Positions 54,234-64,000 of a DNA stretch of 64,000 nt are shown one piece after another; within the stretch, counting starts at the first letter, position 1, and each line of letters opens with the position of its first letter. Source of the stretch: Chaetomium olivaceum (taxonomy: Eukaryota > Ascomycota > Sordariomycetes > Sordariales > Chaetomiaceae); NCBI GenBank assembly GCA_039881045.1, contig JAYWVB010000070.1, forward strand, positions 93,101 through 157,100, written 5' to 3'. The position numbers and the translations under genes were made by a program. A model generated the notes under the pieces. That model was given only the letters and a program-made list of their open reading frames with translations. It did no database searches and was not told where the DNA came from.

Positions 54234-56529
54234 ATGGCGCCTCACGCAGACGAATCCCCGGCGAGCCGTAATAGTGGCGAGATTGAGAACGGCAACGGCC
54301 ATGGTGGTGACCGGAACCTGCCCAAGCCGGGCGAGTACCTCCAGTTCGAGTCCCTCCCGGCCGGTGGCCCACTCAACCGATGGTCCCAAGTGTTGACGAG
54401 GGGACATGATTTCCCCGGCGCCCAGGTAAGCATCCCATTGTTGGACGGACAGATCTCAGATTTGATCGAAGGCGAACATGGCCGAGAGTGCCCCGGGAGC
54501 TCTCAGATGTGGCAATGATAGCCTGCTGAGAACCCCTTAGGGGCGAAGGGGCATGGGAGGCTTTTGTGGCGTTGTTGAGCCGGCGCATCGAAGGGACGAG
54601 CTGACAACTCTCGCGCGTCTCTTAGGCCATGCTTTACGCGGCCGGTGTCCCCGACAGGGACATGATGAAGAACGCGCCCCACGTCGGTATCGCAACTGTG
54701 TGGTGGGAGGGGAATCCGTGCAAGTGAGTGCTACTACTATCTCGCTGTATCATCGGATGAAGCTAACGGTCAACTTTCTAGCACTCACTGTGAGAGATGA
54801 TCCCCGGCAGTTGTCGTAGAGTGCATTTGCTGAATCAGGAGTTAGTGCTCGAACTCGGCACCATTGTTAAGAAGTCGGTTGAGCAGCAAAAAATGCTGGC
54901 ATGGCAGTACAACACCATCGGTGTTTCTGATGGCATCACAATGGGCGGAGACGGTGAGTAAACAACCGCCCCTTGCCCCTGAGCAAGGGTATGATTTTGC
55001 CGTATTTTATCACTCACGCCAGGTCAGGCATGAAATTCTCGCTCCAGTCGAGAGAGATTATCGCCGACAGCATCGAAACGGTTACTTGTGCTCAACGGCA
55101 CGATGCCAACATCAGTATCCCGGGTTGCGATAAGAACATGCCCGGCGTTGTGATGGCGGCTGCGCGTCACAACAGACCCTTCATCATGATCTACGGCGGC
55201 ACCATCCGCAAGGGCCACTCCACACTCCTCAACAAGGAGATCAACATCTCGACGTGCTATGAAGCCCATGGCGCCTTTGCTTACAACCGCCTGGAGGCCA
55301 AATGCAAGAAGCCCTCGGGCGCCGACGCCACCCCGAGCGACGTCATGGAGGACATCGAGAGACACGCATGCCCTGGCGCGGGCGCTTGCGGCGGCATGTA
55401 CACAGCCAACACCATGGCCACGGCCATCGAGGCCATGGGCCTGACTCTCCCCGGGTCTTCCTCCTTCCCAGCCACATCCCCCGAGAAACGCCGCGAGTGC
55501 GAGCGCGCAGCCGGGGCCATCCGCACCTGCATGGAGAAGGATATCCGAGCGCGCGACCTCATGACGCGGCGGGCCTTCGAGAACGCCCTAGTCGTAACCA
55601 TCGTCCTCGGCGGTAGCACTAACGCAGTCCTCCACTTCCTCGCCATGGCCAACTCAGCCGACGTCCCGCTCACCCTCGAAGACATCGACCGCACCTCCAA
55701 CCGCACCCCTTTCCTTGCCGACCTCGCCCCTTCAGGCCGCTACTACATGGAAGACCTCTACGACGTCGGCGGCACGCCCGCCGTCCTCAAAATGCTCATC
55801 GCCAACGGCCTCATCGACGGCACCATCCCGACCGTCACGGGCAAGACCCTCGCCGACAACGTGCGCGACTGGCCTTCCCTCCCCGAAGGCCAGACCATCC
55901 TCCGCCCCCTCTCCAACCCCATCAAAAAAACCGGCCACATCCGCGTGCTGCACGGCAACTTCTCCCCCGGCGGCGCAGTCGCCAAGATCACCGGCAAAGA
56001 AGGGCTCTCTTTCACAGGCGCGGTGCGCGTGTTCGACAAGGAGCAGGCGCTCAGCGACGCGCTGGCGCGCGGCGCCATCCGGGCCGACGCCGGCAACCTG
56101 GTGCTCGTCGTGCGCTACGAGGGCCCCAAGGGCGGGCCCGGCATGCCCGAGCAGCTCAAGGCCAGCGCGGCCATCATGGGCGCGGGGCTCGCCAACGTCG
56201 CGCTCGTCACCGACGGCCGCTACAGCGGCGCCAGCCACGGCTTCATCGTCGGCCACGTCGTGCCCGAGGCCGCCGTCGGCGGGCCCATCGCCCTGGTGCA
56301 GGACGGCGACGTGGTCACCATCGACGCCGTCAGCAACCGCATCGACGTCGTCGAGGTCCCCGGGGTGGGGTCCGGCGGGGAGGTGGTGGCGCGGGAGCTG
56401 GAGAGACGCAGGAAGGTGTGGACGCCGCCTAAGATGAAGCCCACCAGGGGGGTGCTGGCCAAGTATGCGCGGCTGGTGGGCGATGCGAGCCATGGCGCGG
56501 TGACGGATGTGGGGGGGTCGGCGTGGTGA
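54234..56529 (+). CDS. Dihydroxy-acid dehydratase (ILVD/EDD) family enzyme
   Basis: Iron-sulfur dehydratase of the IlvD/Ilv3 family, which makes 2-keto acids in valine/isoleucine synthesis or dehydrates sugar acids. Exons 54234-54425, 54626-54723, 54782-54789, 54846-54953 and 55028-56529 give 635 aa. Exon 3 is only 8 nt, yet it is needed to read NPCN-TH-LLELG, the conserved NPCNxHL motif. Family signatures: cluster cysteines C96 (NPCN), C169 (GCDKNMPG) and C256 (GACGGMYTANTMAT), K171 of the CDK motif, SLQSREIIADSIET, GLTLPGSSSFP, LGGSTNAVLH and DGRYSGASHGFIVGHVVPEA. The N-terminus (MAPHADESPASRNSGEIENG) is acidic and lacks a mitochondrial presequence, so this is probably a non-mitochondrial paralogue rather than the housekeeping Ilv3. 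The substrate is unknown. Confidence 0.92.
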
Positions 56530-57411
56530 GGGGGTGGAGGGGGTGAGTGAGGTTGGTGTGGCGAGTAAGTGAGGTTAGTGTGGTGTGTGTGAAGGGGCGC
56601 GGGGTGGAGGTCGGTGTTGGATGGGGTTGTGGCGGCGCGGTGAAATAAAGGTTGTTTTTATCCCGTGTGGTACCTCAACAAAGCAAAATAAAAGAGGGAA
56701 GGGGTGGGAGGGCGCGCATAGGATGGTATAAACATGTAACTACAGGGCTGGTTGATGGCGGCGATAGACGGGGGGCTTTGGCTTGGTTGGGAACGGCTCG
56801 AGGAAATAGATTGGATGGGCATTAGAGCCGCAGTATTTATCTCGTTTATATCATCATCAGCTGTCTTGTGTTGCTTGCATGTTGGGTGGGGGATGGAAGT
56901 GATACTTCGAGGCGAGGACTGTCTAAGCCGGGGAGCAGAATACCAACATGGAGACATCCGCGTAGCAATGGATGGTTATGTAGTACACCAGAGGGAACCC
57001 GATATAGAACCGAACTAGAACCAAATACACAGCAAGCAGCAGCCAGCAGAAGGATTAAAACTCCATACGTATCCATCTATTCCCAACTCACTAAGCCCTC
57101 TCCAATCATAACAACGACAATGATAATGGTAATATCCCTTCCGTTACACGCCACCCATAGACACACAACACCACACGCACATTGACGACGACACGCCACC
57201 AACGCACATACCCCAAATACCAAAGCAAGCAAGCTATTACCAACAGCCGCGCCGCACGCAGCGCAGCATCGTAAGACAGGGGATGATATCCTATCCTATT
57301 CCATCCGTCCCACCGTATGCTCACCTACACTACCACCCACCTATCCATCCATCCACCCACCCGCCTCAACCGTGATTTGTACATACGTATAAGACGATGA
57401 ACCAGCCCAAC
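56530..57411. other. Intergenic region between convergent genes
   Basis: 3' flanks of the dehydratase (+) and the mannosyltransferase (-). GT-rich just after the dehydratase stop; an ACCCACC/ATCC tandem lies near 57330-57362. No gene. Confidence 0.4.
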
Positions 57412-59197
57412 TCAAGGACTAGCCCACCCGCCAGCAACATCAACCCACTCCGCCAAGCAGCTACCCTCCTTGCCCTCCACGTCCACGATATCCGTGTCGC
57501 AGCGGCAGCGGCAGCCGACACCATTCTCCTTGGGGTCGTCCCACGACTCCCAGTACTGGTCTTCTTCAAGGCGCTCGCGCTCGTTGGCCGTTGTCTTCTC
57601 GAGCCATGGCTGGCGCGGCAGCTGGCGCGTCGGCGCGTTGGCCGGACAGTGCTGGATGGTGGTGTGGCGGTAGCCAAAGTCGCGGAAGTAGTGGATGTCG
57701 CGCGGGGCGAGGAGCGCGCCGGCTGCGAGGGAGTGGATCGGGGCGTCTCCCCACTGTTTAGTTAAGGCGACGTTAGTATTGACGGTGACTATAGAATAAA
57801 TTGGGGACAAGATAAAGGGGAAAGGCAAGACGTACCCGCTCCATCCAGAAACCGCCGCTGCGGTCCATCATCTGGAAGAAATCCTCATACTCCTTGCTCC
57901 GGAAAAAGTCGAGCCGGGCAATCTCAAAGTTGGACCAGAAATGGCACATGTTGTACGACTCCCCTTCCATACCCTCCGGGTCGACGTTGGGTAGGCGGGC
58001 CTGCTCATTCTCGGGCACCTGCTCCTTCTTCTTCTCAGGTTGCGGTTCGACAAACATCTCCCAGAGACCCTGCGATGAGATATTGTTGAGGCGCTTGTAG
58101 GCCGAGGCATAGCGGAAAATGTTGGGGACCGTCTCGCGCAGCTCCTTGACGGCGATGGTGAAGCCGTACGTCTTGTTGTGCTCGATCATCTGGAGGAAGG
58201 GATCGCTGAGGGAAGGTCAGTCAATGCACGCGCGTGGACGAAAGGGGGCGAAAGGGGGCCGTACTAGGTAATGTCGCAGAAGTACTTGATCTCGGGCTCC
58301 AACCGCCAGTACCACTCGTATTTCGCCAGAAGCGGGTGCTTATAGAAGAATCTACGCCAGTTAGCATCCGGCTCAGCTCAGCACGGGAAAGCTAGATGAC
58401 ATACCCCGAGTAGAAGCGGCACATGAAATGATAGCTTTCCATGCCGCCGTACATGATGGCGTTGTCGCCTTGCTTGTTGACGCCCTCCTTGGCGACCTTG
58501 GGATCGATCCAGTCGGGGTATCCCCACATGTCCGGGCCGACCTTGCCAAACTCGACGGTGGCGGACGTGTAGTTCTTGACAGTGTCGATGAAGGTCTGGT
58601 TGAAGTCTCCGTCGTTGAGGAAGACATAGGGGTAGTTGTACCAGCGGTTGAAGTGGCGCTCAATCGACTTCATTGACTGAATCACACCGTCGAGCTCCTT
58701 GTTCCGGGCGAGCACAACGAAGGCGGCATTGGCGCGGGGCTTGCTGGTGTCGGGCTCGAGGCAGCCCGTGACGAACACTTTGTCGTGTTTCTCGCTGATT
58801 TTTCTGTAGGGGGTTCGTCAGCATGGGTATTGCGTATTGCGCAACGGCAAATACAATGTCAGACTCACCTTATCGCCGGCGGTGCGCCAGCGGGCATTAG
58901 TATCCTCCCCGATGAACTGGGGTGCCGGACAAACAGCACCAGGATAAGGATGACAACGATGCAGGGAAAGAGAATGACCACCCCCAGCGGCACCGAGATG
59001 GTCGAGTTGCCCCTCAACCTCAGCGGGCGTCTGAGGTAGGCGAAGCGCGATGCGAGAGTCCTCCGCGGCCGCAGCTTATCCTTTTCGTCTGAGCTGAGAA
59101 GGGGAGAGGAGGGCGCCGCGCCGGGATGAATCTCCCAGCTCGGCGGAGGAGATCCATGGTGATGGATTCCGGCGAAGAGCCAGGTGGTGCCGAGTGG
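57412..59197 (-). CDS. GT15 alpha-1,2-mannosyltransferase (Kre2/Ktr type), 5' end unresolved
   Basis: Golgi type II membrane enzyme adding mannose to O- and N-glycans. Exons 58869-(up to 59197), 58405-58803, 58265-58351, 57836-58205 and 57412-57753; introns of 65, 53, 59 and 82 bp. The first exon encodes a basic stretch and the anchor ISVPLGVVILFPCIVVILIL. Family motifs: NAAFVVLARNKELDGVIQSM, YNYPYVFLNDGDF, YEWYWRLEPEIKYFCDIT, TYGFTIAVKE and YNMCHFWSNFEIA, whose Glu is the proposed nucleophile in yeast Kre2. DRSGGFWMERWGDAPIHSLA and FRDFGYRHTTIQHCP follow. The anchor frame is open to a TAA at 59198-59200 but has no ATG before the anchor; the nearby ATG (59157, MDLLRRAGRF) is in another frame. 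A single-base lesion or an unseen first exon is likely. Confidence 0.85.
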
Positions 59198-59200
59198 TTA

Positions 59201-60467
59201 GGTCGGCCAATGCAGGTCTATATGATGACGCGATGGCAGATGCCGATATTATTGATGGAGAACGGAAGCATCCGTTGTCGCCGGGTGTCGTTTCGTGGTG
59301 TCGCTAACTAGGGCAAAAAGCCAGGCCGCTTCGATTCGTTTCGCTCGTCGATTAAAAAGGCTGTATGCAATAAAACCCCGGTTCCGTCGAAAGCAATTGA
59401 GCCCAAGGCATCGACGCGGAAAGCGAGCGGCAGGGAAAGGAATCTCTCCCTTTAGATGCGAGGCTTTGAAGGCTCTGAAGGCTCTGAAGGGTCCGTCGTC
59501 GCTGGAACCTTCCGTTCCGTCACGGGCGTTAGGTGAAGAAGCAAGCAAGCAGGCAAGCAAGCAGGCGAACCAGCAAGGAAACCCGGAGGATGGGATGGGG
59601 ACACGGGGGCGAGACTCGAGTGGGCCGAGACCGCCTGCGTCTTCGAAGGGCCGGACACCTAGTCGAAACGGTCGAACGGTGTCAGGCGAAGACCAAACCA
59701 GGATGGCTTGGGACCGGGCGACATGGACGGGCTGGTGTTGTGAGGATTTCAACAACCCGATCGGAGATGGAGATGGGGAAAATTGAAGGTGAACTGTGAA
59801 ACTGTGAACTGGAAACTGCAAGTAAGGTGCACAAATTTACCGGATCCAGCCAATGCGTCTTCAGGTCTCTCTGCCTCTCGGTTCCGCTGGCACGCAACGC
59901 ACGCACGCTTTGGTTTGCACCAAAAGAAATATTGGCGCCAGAGATTATGCCACCTAAAGCGGTACGTATCCTCTTGGCGCCCCTGGGCCAGACCGTCTGG
60001 GCATGATTAGCGGTTGGGGGCTTGCCTGGCTGCTGGCTACAGCTGATAACAGCTGGCGACGGTTGCACTGCCTTGATTTTCGCGGAGCTGGTTGTTTCCA
60101 GTTTTCTCCGCACCTGCCTGAGTTGCAAGGGTGACAGCGATGATCAACTCCTTCCATTTCGTGCTTTCGAAGGATGCAGCAAATGTAAGAAAATAGTTAC
60201 TGTGTAAAATAAAAAAAACACACGGTTAAAAATATCATTTGGCACTGTCAATGCCCCTTTTTGCTACCTCTGTGCCTTTCCAACTTTTCACAAACAAAGC
60301 CGTCCTGTGCAAGCCCAATTCTCGGCCCGAAGTCCCCCTACAGATTTACACAGGCAGGAAAGAGAGACAAAGGTGTTTCAGATGTTCACCCGCAACAGGA
60401 CAACAAACTGTTGACGTCATTCTCGTCGCTCGACATAAGAGTTCTTTTTATTTTGACGATACCTCAA
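59201..60467. other. Intergenic region with short tandem repeats
   Basis: Upstream of the mannosyltransferase. It contains GAAGGCTCT tandems (59466-59492), a GCAAGCAAGCAGGC tract (59540-59575) and an AAAATAAAAAAAACAC stretch near 60207-60222, before the tRNA gene. No gene recognised. Confidence 0.4.
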
Positions 60468-60549
60468 GGCGTGGTGGCAGAGTGGTCTAATGCGCAAGAC
60501 TAGAAATCTTGTTCCTTCGGGAGCGTCTGTTCGAATCAGGCCCACGTCG
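60468..60549 (+). tRNA. tRNA-Ser(AGA), intronless
   Basis: Class II tRNA of 82 nt, folded by hand. Acceptor arm GGCGTGG/CCACGTC (one G-T pair) plus discriminator G; D stem GCA/TGC with loop GAGTGGTCTAA. Anticodon stem CAAGA/TCTTG encloses loop CTAGAAA, so the anticodon is AGA (60502-60504), reading UCU. The long variable arm (TCC-TTCG-GGA) identifies a serine tRNA. The T arm has stem GTCTG/CAGGC around TTCGAAT. A- and B-box sequences are intact. T-rich runs follow from about 60556, suitable for pol III termination. No intron and no encoded CCA. Confidence 0.95.
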
Positions 60550-61486
60550 AAGACAAAGTTATTCTTTTGATGTCTTTACTTATTATTTTTCTTTTTCCCG
60601 TCTGTCCCGTCCCTCTTTCACTCCCGTTGTCCCTCACCACGTAACCAAACCGGATCACGGAATCAACCTCGCCTACCTACCTAGCCTGTCACTTGTCAAC
60701 CGCCACGGATCTCCAACGTTTTACTTGATAGCTCTCGGACAACTGAGGAACCGCTACAATATCACACCCTAACTCTCACTAAACACCTCTAGCTTTCTAT
60801 CAGTCACATAGAAGAGCAGGCAGTCCAGCAGCAAAACCAATCCCACAGTTCAGCAACTTCGCCGTTGAGCAATATCAGACTGTCAACCTTTACCCGCCCC
60901 CGGTTCATACCACGCAATTGCCGGTCTCGCCTAAGATATCCCGCGTTATGGAGGGGTCTAGGTCACGGCCCAGTGTGTCATTGTTTCGGCTCCAGTGGCC
61001 GTGTCAGACTCATACACCGACGTTATTGGTTGTAACTCACAACGGCCATTAATAACCTCCTTGCATGCCCTATATCGACACATGTTGATCAACGCGAACA
61101 CGTCCCCCCTTTGAGCGACCTTATCTTCAACCATTGGCCACGGCGTCAGCGTTCTATGCAGTGCCAAAAACGACGGTTCACCTCGGACTTAAACGAGTCT
61201 CTCACAGGTTCCGCGCGGGAAACAAGACTCTATGATTGGTTGTGTGTCGAGAATTCAATATCTCGACGCTGACGGTACGACTTCAACGGCAGTTCAACCG
61301 GGCTTGGTATAGCGGCTAGGGGGGGGACCAATCTAGATGGAATTGGATGTCAGCTTCGAGAAAGCCATGTAGATAGCAAGATATATCTAACCCGGGTTGA
61401 ATGGCGAAGTATGTGTCCAGTCGTTTCTTGTCTTCAGACACCCTAGGACCCCAGAATCACAACTCGGCCTCAGCCAGTATCCCGAT
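60550..61486. other. Intergenic region, promoter side of tyrosinase
   Basis: Between the tRNA and the tyrosinase start. Contains T-rich pol III terminator candidates, a CCTACCTACCTAGCC motif near 60670 and a G8 run at 61320-61327. No gene. Confidence 0.4.
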
Positions 61487-63234
61487 ATGCGAGGAATCCA
61501 GAACGCCGTGGGCCTGTCCCTGCTTGCCGGGGTGTTGGCAGGGCCGGTTCAGAAGAGATGGGAGTATAACGCGTAAGGAACACAAGGAACATGCGTGTCT
61601 CTCCATACCATACCTGACAATAGATCCAGTATCCGCAACCCGGCCTACCCCCTCGACGTCGTTGACAAGCTCGAGGAGTCCATCATGCCCAACGTCGAGT
61701 CATGGATGGTGAAGCGTGCCGGCCAGTCCAACAACTGTACGCTCGAGAATGCCGCTGTCAGGCGGGAGTGGTATGTTAAGTCGGAGTCTCTCACACAAGA
61801 GGCTGGCATTGACAACCAATAGGAGCGACCTCTCGGCAGACGAGCGCAAGGAATACATCAGAGCTGTCCTCTGCCTCCAGTCCAAGCCCGCCAAGGCGCC
61901 CAAGGATAAGGTACCCGGCGCCCTGAGCAGGTTTGACGACTTTGTGGCGACGCATATGACCATGGCGGGTATGCTGCACAGCCCAAACAACCTGTTTGCC
62001 GCCCACCGGTATTTTATCTATGCCTACGAGAAGGCTCTGCGTGAGGAGTGTGGGTACAAGGGCTATCAACCGGTAACTTGACCCCCACAAAATGGAAAGG
62101 GAAACATGTTGACGCCGCCAGTACATGAACTACGACCGCTACGTCGACGACCCGATCAACTCGCCCATGTTCGACGGCAGTGACACCAGTATGGGCGGCA
62201 ACGGCGCCCCGAGCACCTACCCTGGCATCGCCCAGCCATTCCCGAGGCCGTATGACATGATGCCCTCTGCCGGTGGCGGCGGGTGTGTCACGGAGGGACC
62301 ATTCAAGGAGTCCGCCCCCCTTTCCTGTCTCTCTCCATCCCACTTCTTTACCGCAGCACCACTGACAAAGCCACACGTAACACAGCATGATTGTCTCCCT
62401 CGGCCCCAAGTCCACCGTCGTGCGCAACATCCCCTCAAACCCGCGGGCGGACGGGCTCGGCAGCAACCCGCGGTGTCTGCGGCGCGACATCAACAAGTAC
62501 TCGGCGGCGGGCGCCCGCGCCAACTACACGTACAGCGCCATCATGGACAACCCCGAGATTGACAACTTCTACAACCGCTACCTGGGCATGCCGCAGCTGA
62601 AGGGAGATATCCACCCCTGGGGTATTCACAGCGCGGGGCACTATATTATTGGTGGTGATCCGGGCGGTGTAAGTTATGTTTTCTTCTGCTGTTCTTCCCT
62701 TTTTTCCTTTTCCGCCCGTCCTTTTCAAACCCTCCACACCACTTTCACATTTCCCTTCTCCCCCTCTTCTCCACCCCCTTTCCCACACCCTACCAGCAGT
62801 ACCTCCTCCCAGCACCCCTCCACCGCACCTCCGCCGCCTTAACCAACCATAACCACCCCACCCCACCCCCCCTAACCTCTCAATACAATACAATACCAAC
62901 CAACCCCACAGGATTTCTACTGCCCCCGGCGACCCGGCCTTCTACTTCCACCACGGCATGCTCGACCGCGTGTGGTGGATCTGGCAGATGCAGGACCCGG
63001 ACAACCGCGTGCACGCCATCCCCGGCGCGGGCGCCATCGACATGAACATCACGATGGCCATGGACGTGGACATGGGCCAGCCCGCGAATGTGAAGAGAAT
63101 GGTGGCGACCAAGAAGAGGGCGGATGTCCGTGATGCTGTGGTGGATCTGGGCTGGACGGCGCCGCCGGTGAAGCTGGTGGATTTGAATGAGCATGGGGGG
63201 GCTGGGCGGGGAGTTGTGTTATATTTATGTTTGA
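61487..63234 (+). CDS. Secreted tyrosinase (type 3 copper), two frame lesions
   Basis: Binuclear-copper phenol oxidase. Exons 61487-61572, 61624-61770, 61823-62072, 62122-62309, 62386-62668 and 62912-about 63234. Introns are 49-76 bp except the last (243 bp, CT-rich); intron 4 uses donor GTCCGC. The signal peptide MRGIQNAVGLSLLAGVLAG is followed by KR. CuA region: FDDFVATHMTMAGMLH and AAHRYFIYAYEKALREECGY (Ala where many have Trp before HR). CuB region: HPWGIHSAGHYIIGGDPGG, then PGDPAFYFHHGMLDRVWWIW. Just after the last acceptor the frame is off by one: DFYC continues as PRR, but dropping one C from the C5 run (62923-62927) restores PGDPAFYFHH. Near the end, a G7 run (63195-63201) with one extra G turns the usual C-terminus GELCYIYV into RGVVLYLCLKG (stop 63240-63242). 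Both are probably consensus errors. Confidence 0.85.
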
Positions 63235-63242
63235 AGGGGTAG

Positions 63243-63604
63243 GGGAGCTAGGGAGAGGGTTAGTTGGGGGGATGGAGGGACTTGGATGGGGGTGGGAAGG
63301 GGTTGGGAGAGTGGGTGTTTGCAATGCGTGGGGATGGATGGGGTTCAGTTGGTGTGGGAGGTTGGGGGTATAGATTGTTCATGGTTGTTGATAATGTTAC
63401 CGTAGGCAATGAACTTTAAGTCGTTCAGGTTGTCAGGATGCCTTGTGTCCCTAGCTGTTTTGGGCATATTGAGTATTGTCACTGGTGCCATCGATACAGT
63501 TGTGGTGCACCTACATTTTAATAATATTACCAAGCCTAGAAAAAAAACTGAAATCAAATATAAACCTGTTGCCCTAATCAACGCCAACTTGATCAAGTGC
63601 CCGA
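63243..63604. other. Intergenic region between convergent genes
   Basis: G-rich just after the tyrosinase, then AT-rich. An 80-codon frame (63409-63651 +) with a hydrophobic start (CLVSLAVLGILSIVTGAI) overlaps the next gene antisense and is not supported. Confidence 0.35.
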
Positions 63605-64000
63605 TCAACACGAACCGAGGTCAACCCATCCCGAACTGTTTCCTTCCATAGCCTCTTTACCTTTGAAAACCCCCTCCATTCCAGCCATAGCCTGTAAAGC
63701 CAAATGCCAAGCCGCCTCCGTTTCTCGCCGTCTCGAAGTTGTATCGCGGATTCCCAGCGCTGACTCCAAGATGGCCAAGCTGGTGCAGATGACCACGGGG
63801 ACCGCGATGAGTTCGAGCCTGAAAATTTCCCCCAGAAAGCAGTTCAGTATGGCGACTGCGGCGCTGAGCATGACACCGATCTTGATTGGAACGGAGTCAG
63901 TGAGATAATTGGCCCACCTTTCAAAGTTGGCCGTTTTCCCGAGCCTGGCTATATAGTGGCGCCCGCTCACGATGAAAGTGAGCATTGCCCCGAGCAAGCC
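63605..64000 (-). CDS. Membrane protein, 3' end only (partial)
   Basis: An uninterrupted frame enters from beyond the right edge and ends at TGA 63605-63607, giving 131 visible residues. Hydrophobic stretches LLGAMLTFIVSG, IGVMLSAAVAILNCFLG and LELIAVPVVICTSLAILESA suggest two or three membrane spans, followed by a hydrophilic tail (IRDTTSRRRETEAAWHLALQ ... SSGWVDLGSC). The AMLTFIVSGRHYIARLGKTA and NYLTDSVPIKIGVM parts read like coding sequence. The family is not recognised and the 5' part is missing. Confidence 0.55.
   Translation of the reverse strand, partial: GLLGAMLTFIVSGRHYIARLGKTANFERWANYLTDSVPIKIGVMLSAAVAILNCFLGEIFRLELIAVPVVICTSLAILESALGIRDTTSRRRETEAAWHLALQAMAGMEGVFKGKEAMEGNSSGWVDLGSC

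Noticed and set aside
63409..63651. 80-codon frame with a hydrophobic start
   Set aside because: Overlaps the 3' end of the membrane-protein gene antisense; no other support.
1..64000. 5S rRNA, CRISPR or secondary-metabolite cluster
   Set aside because: I looked for 5S-like blocks, regular spacer arrays and PKS/NRPS motifs and saw none. CRISPR would not be expected in a fungal nucleus.

Overview
The window is nuclear DNA of a filamentous ascomycete. The evidence is short GT-AG introns (about 50-200 bp) with CTAAC-like branch sites, fungal-restricted families (BYS1, DUF3433, DUF4604, Clr5, CRH-type GH16, GT15) and C/G-ending codons. The RSE1 and COX4 proteins look closest to those of Sordariomycetes, and Sordariales/Chaetomiaceae is my best guess. 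A diverged direct repeat differs at its clearest sites by C-to-T or G-to-A changes, the footprint of repeat-induced point mutation (RIP).

Layout: a membrane-protein 3' end (1-428); secreted BYS1-like protein (707-1350, -); spliceosomal RSE1/SF3B3 (3731-7569, -); OHCU decarboxylase of urate breakdown (8499-9434, -); a conserved proline/histidine-rich protein (10398-11900, -); acyl-CoA thioesterase II (16312-17482, +); a possible tRNA-derived SINE (about 17671); COX4 (18319-19367, +); DUF4604 protein (20046-20615, -); Clr5/ankyrin protein (22697-24664, +); an unrecognised protein (25424-26584, -); a secreted cysteine-rich, possibly GPI-anchored protein (27095-28088, -); DUF3433 membrane protein (28591-30501, +); a kinase-like protein (32680-34130, -); a CRH-type wall glycosidase (35516-37023, -); a glutamine-rich SANT protein (39131-40860, -); 8.7 kb without a convincing gene; a second SANT/Myb protein (49608-50985, +); a dihydroxy-acid dehydratase paralogue with an 8-nt exon (54234-56529, +); a GT15 mannosyltransferase (57412-about 59197, -); tRNA-Ser(AGA) (60468-60549, +); a secreted tyrosinase (61487-63234, +); and the 3' end of another membrane protein (63605-64000, -).

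The genes form no obvious cluster. Three concern the cell surface (CRH glycosidase, GT15 enzyme, cysteine-rich GPI-like protein), and the rest are housekeeping, catabolic or regulatory.

The most striking feature is the number of conserved genes carrying one small reading-frame lesion. RSE1 has an in-frame TAA replacing a conserved Tyr. OHCU decarboxylase, the CRH gene and the tyrosinase (twice) each have one extra base that can be placed in a G/C run. The kinase-like gene lacks one base. The GT15 gene has no in-frame ATG. Recurrent consensus errors at homopolymers would explain most of this, and re-sequencing would decide. Gene models were spliced by eye from GT/AG signals, phase and family similarity; no alignment program was run.
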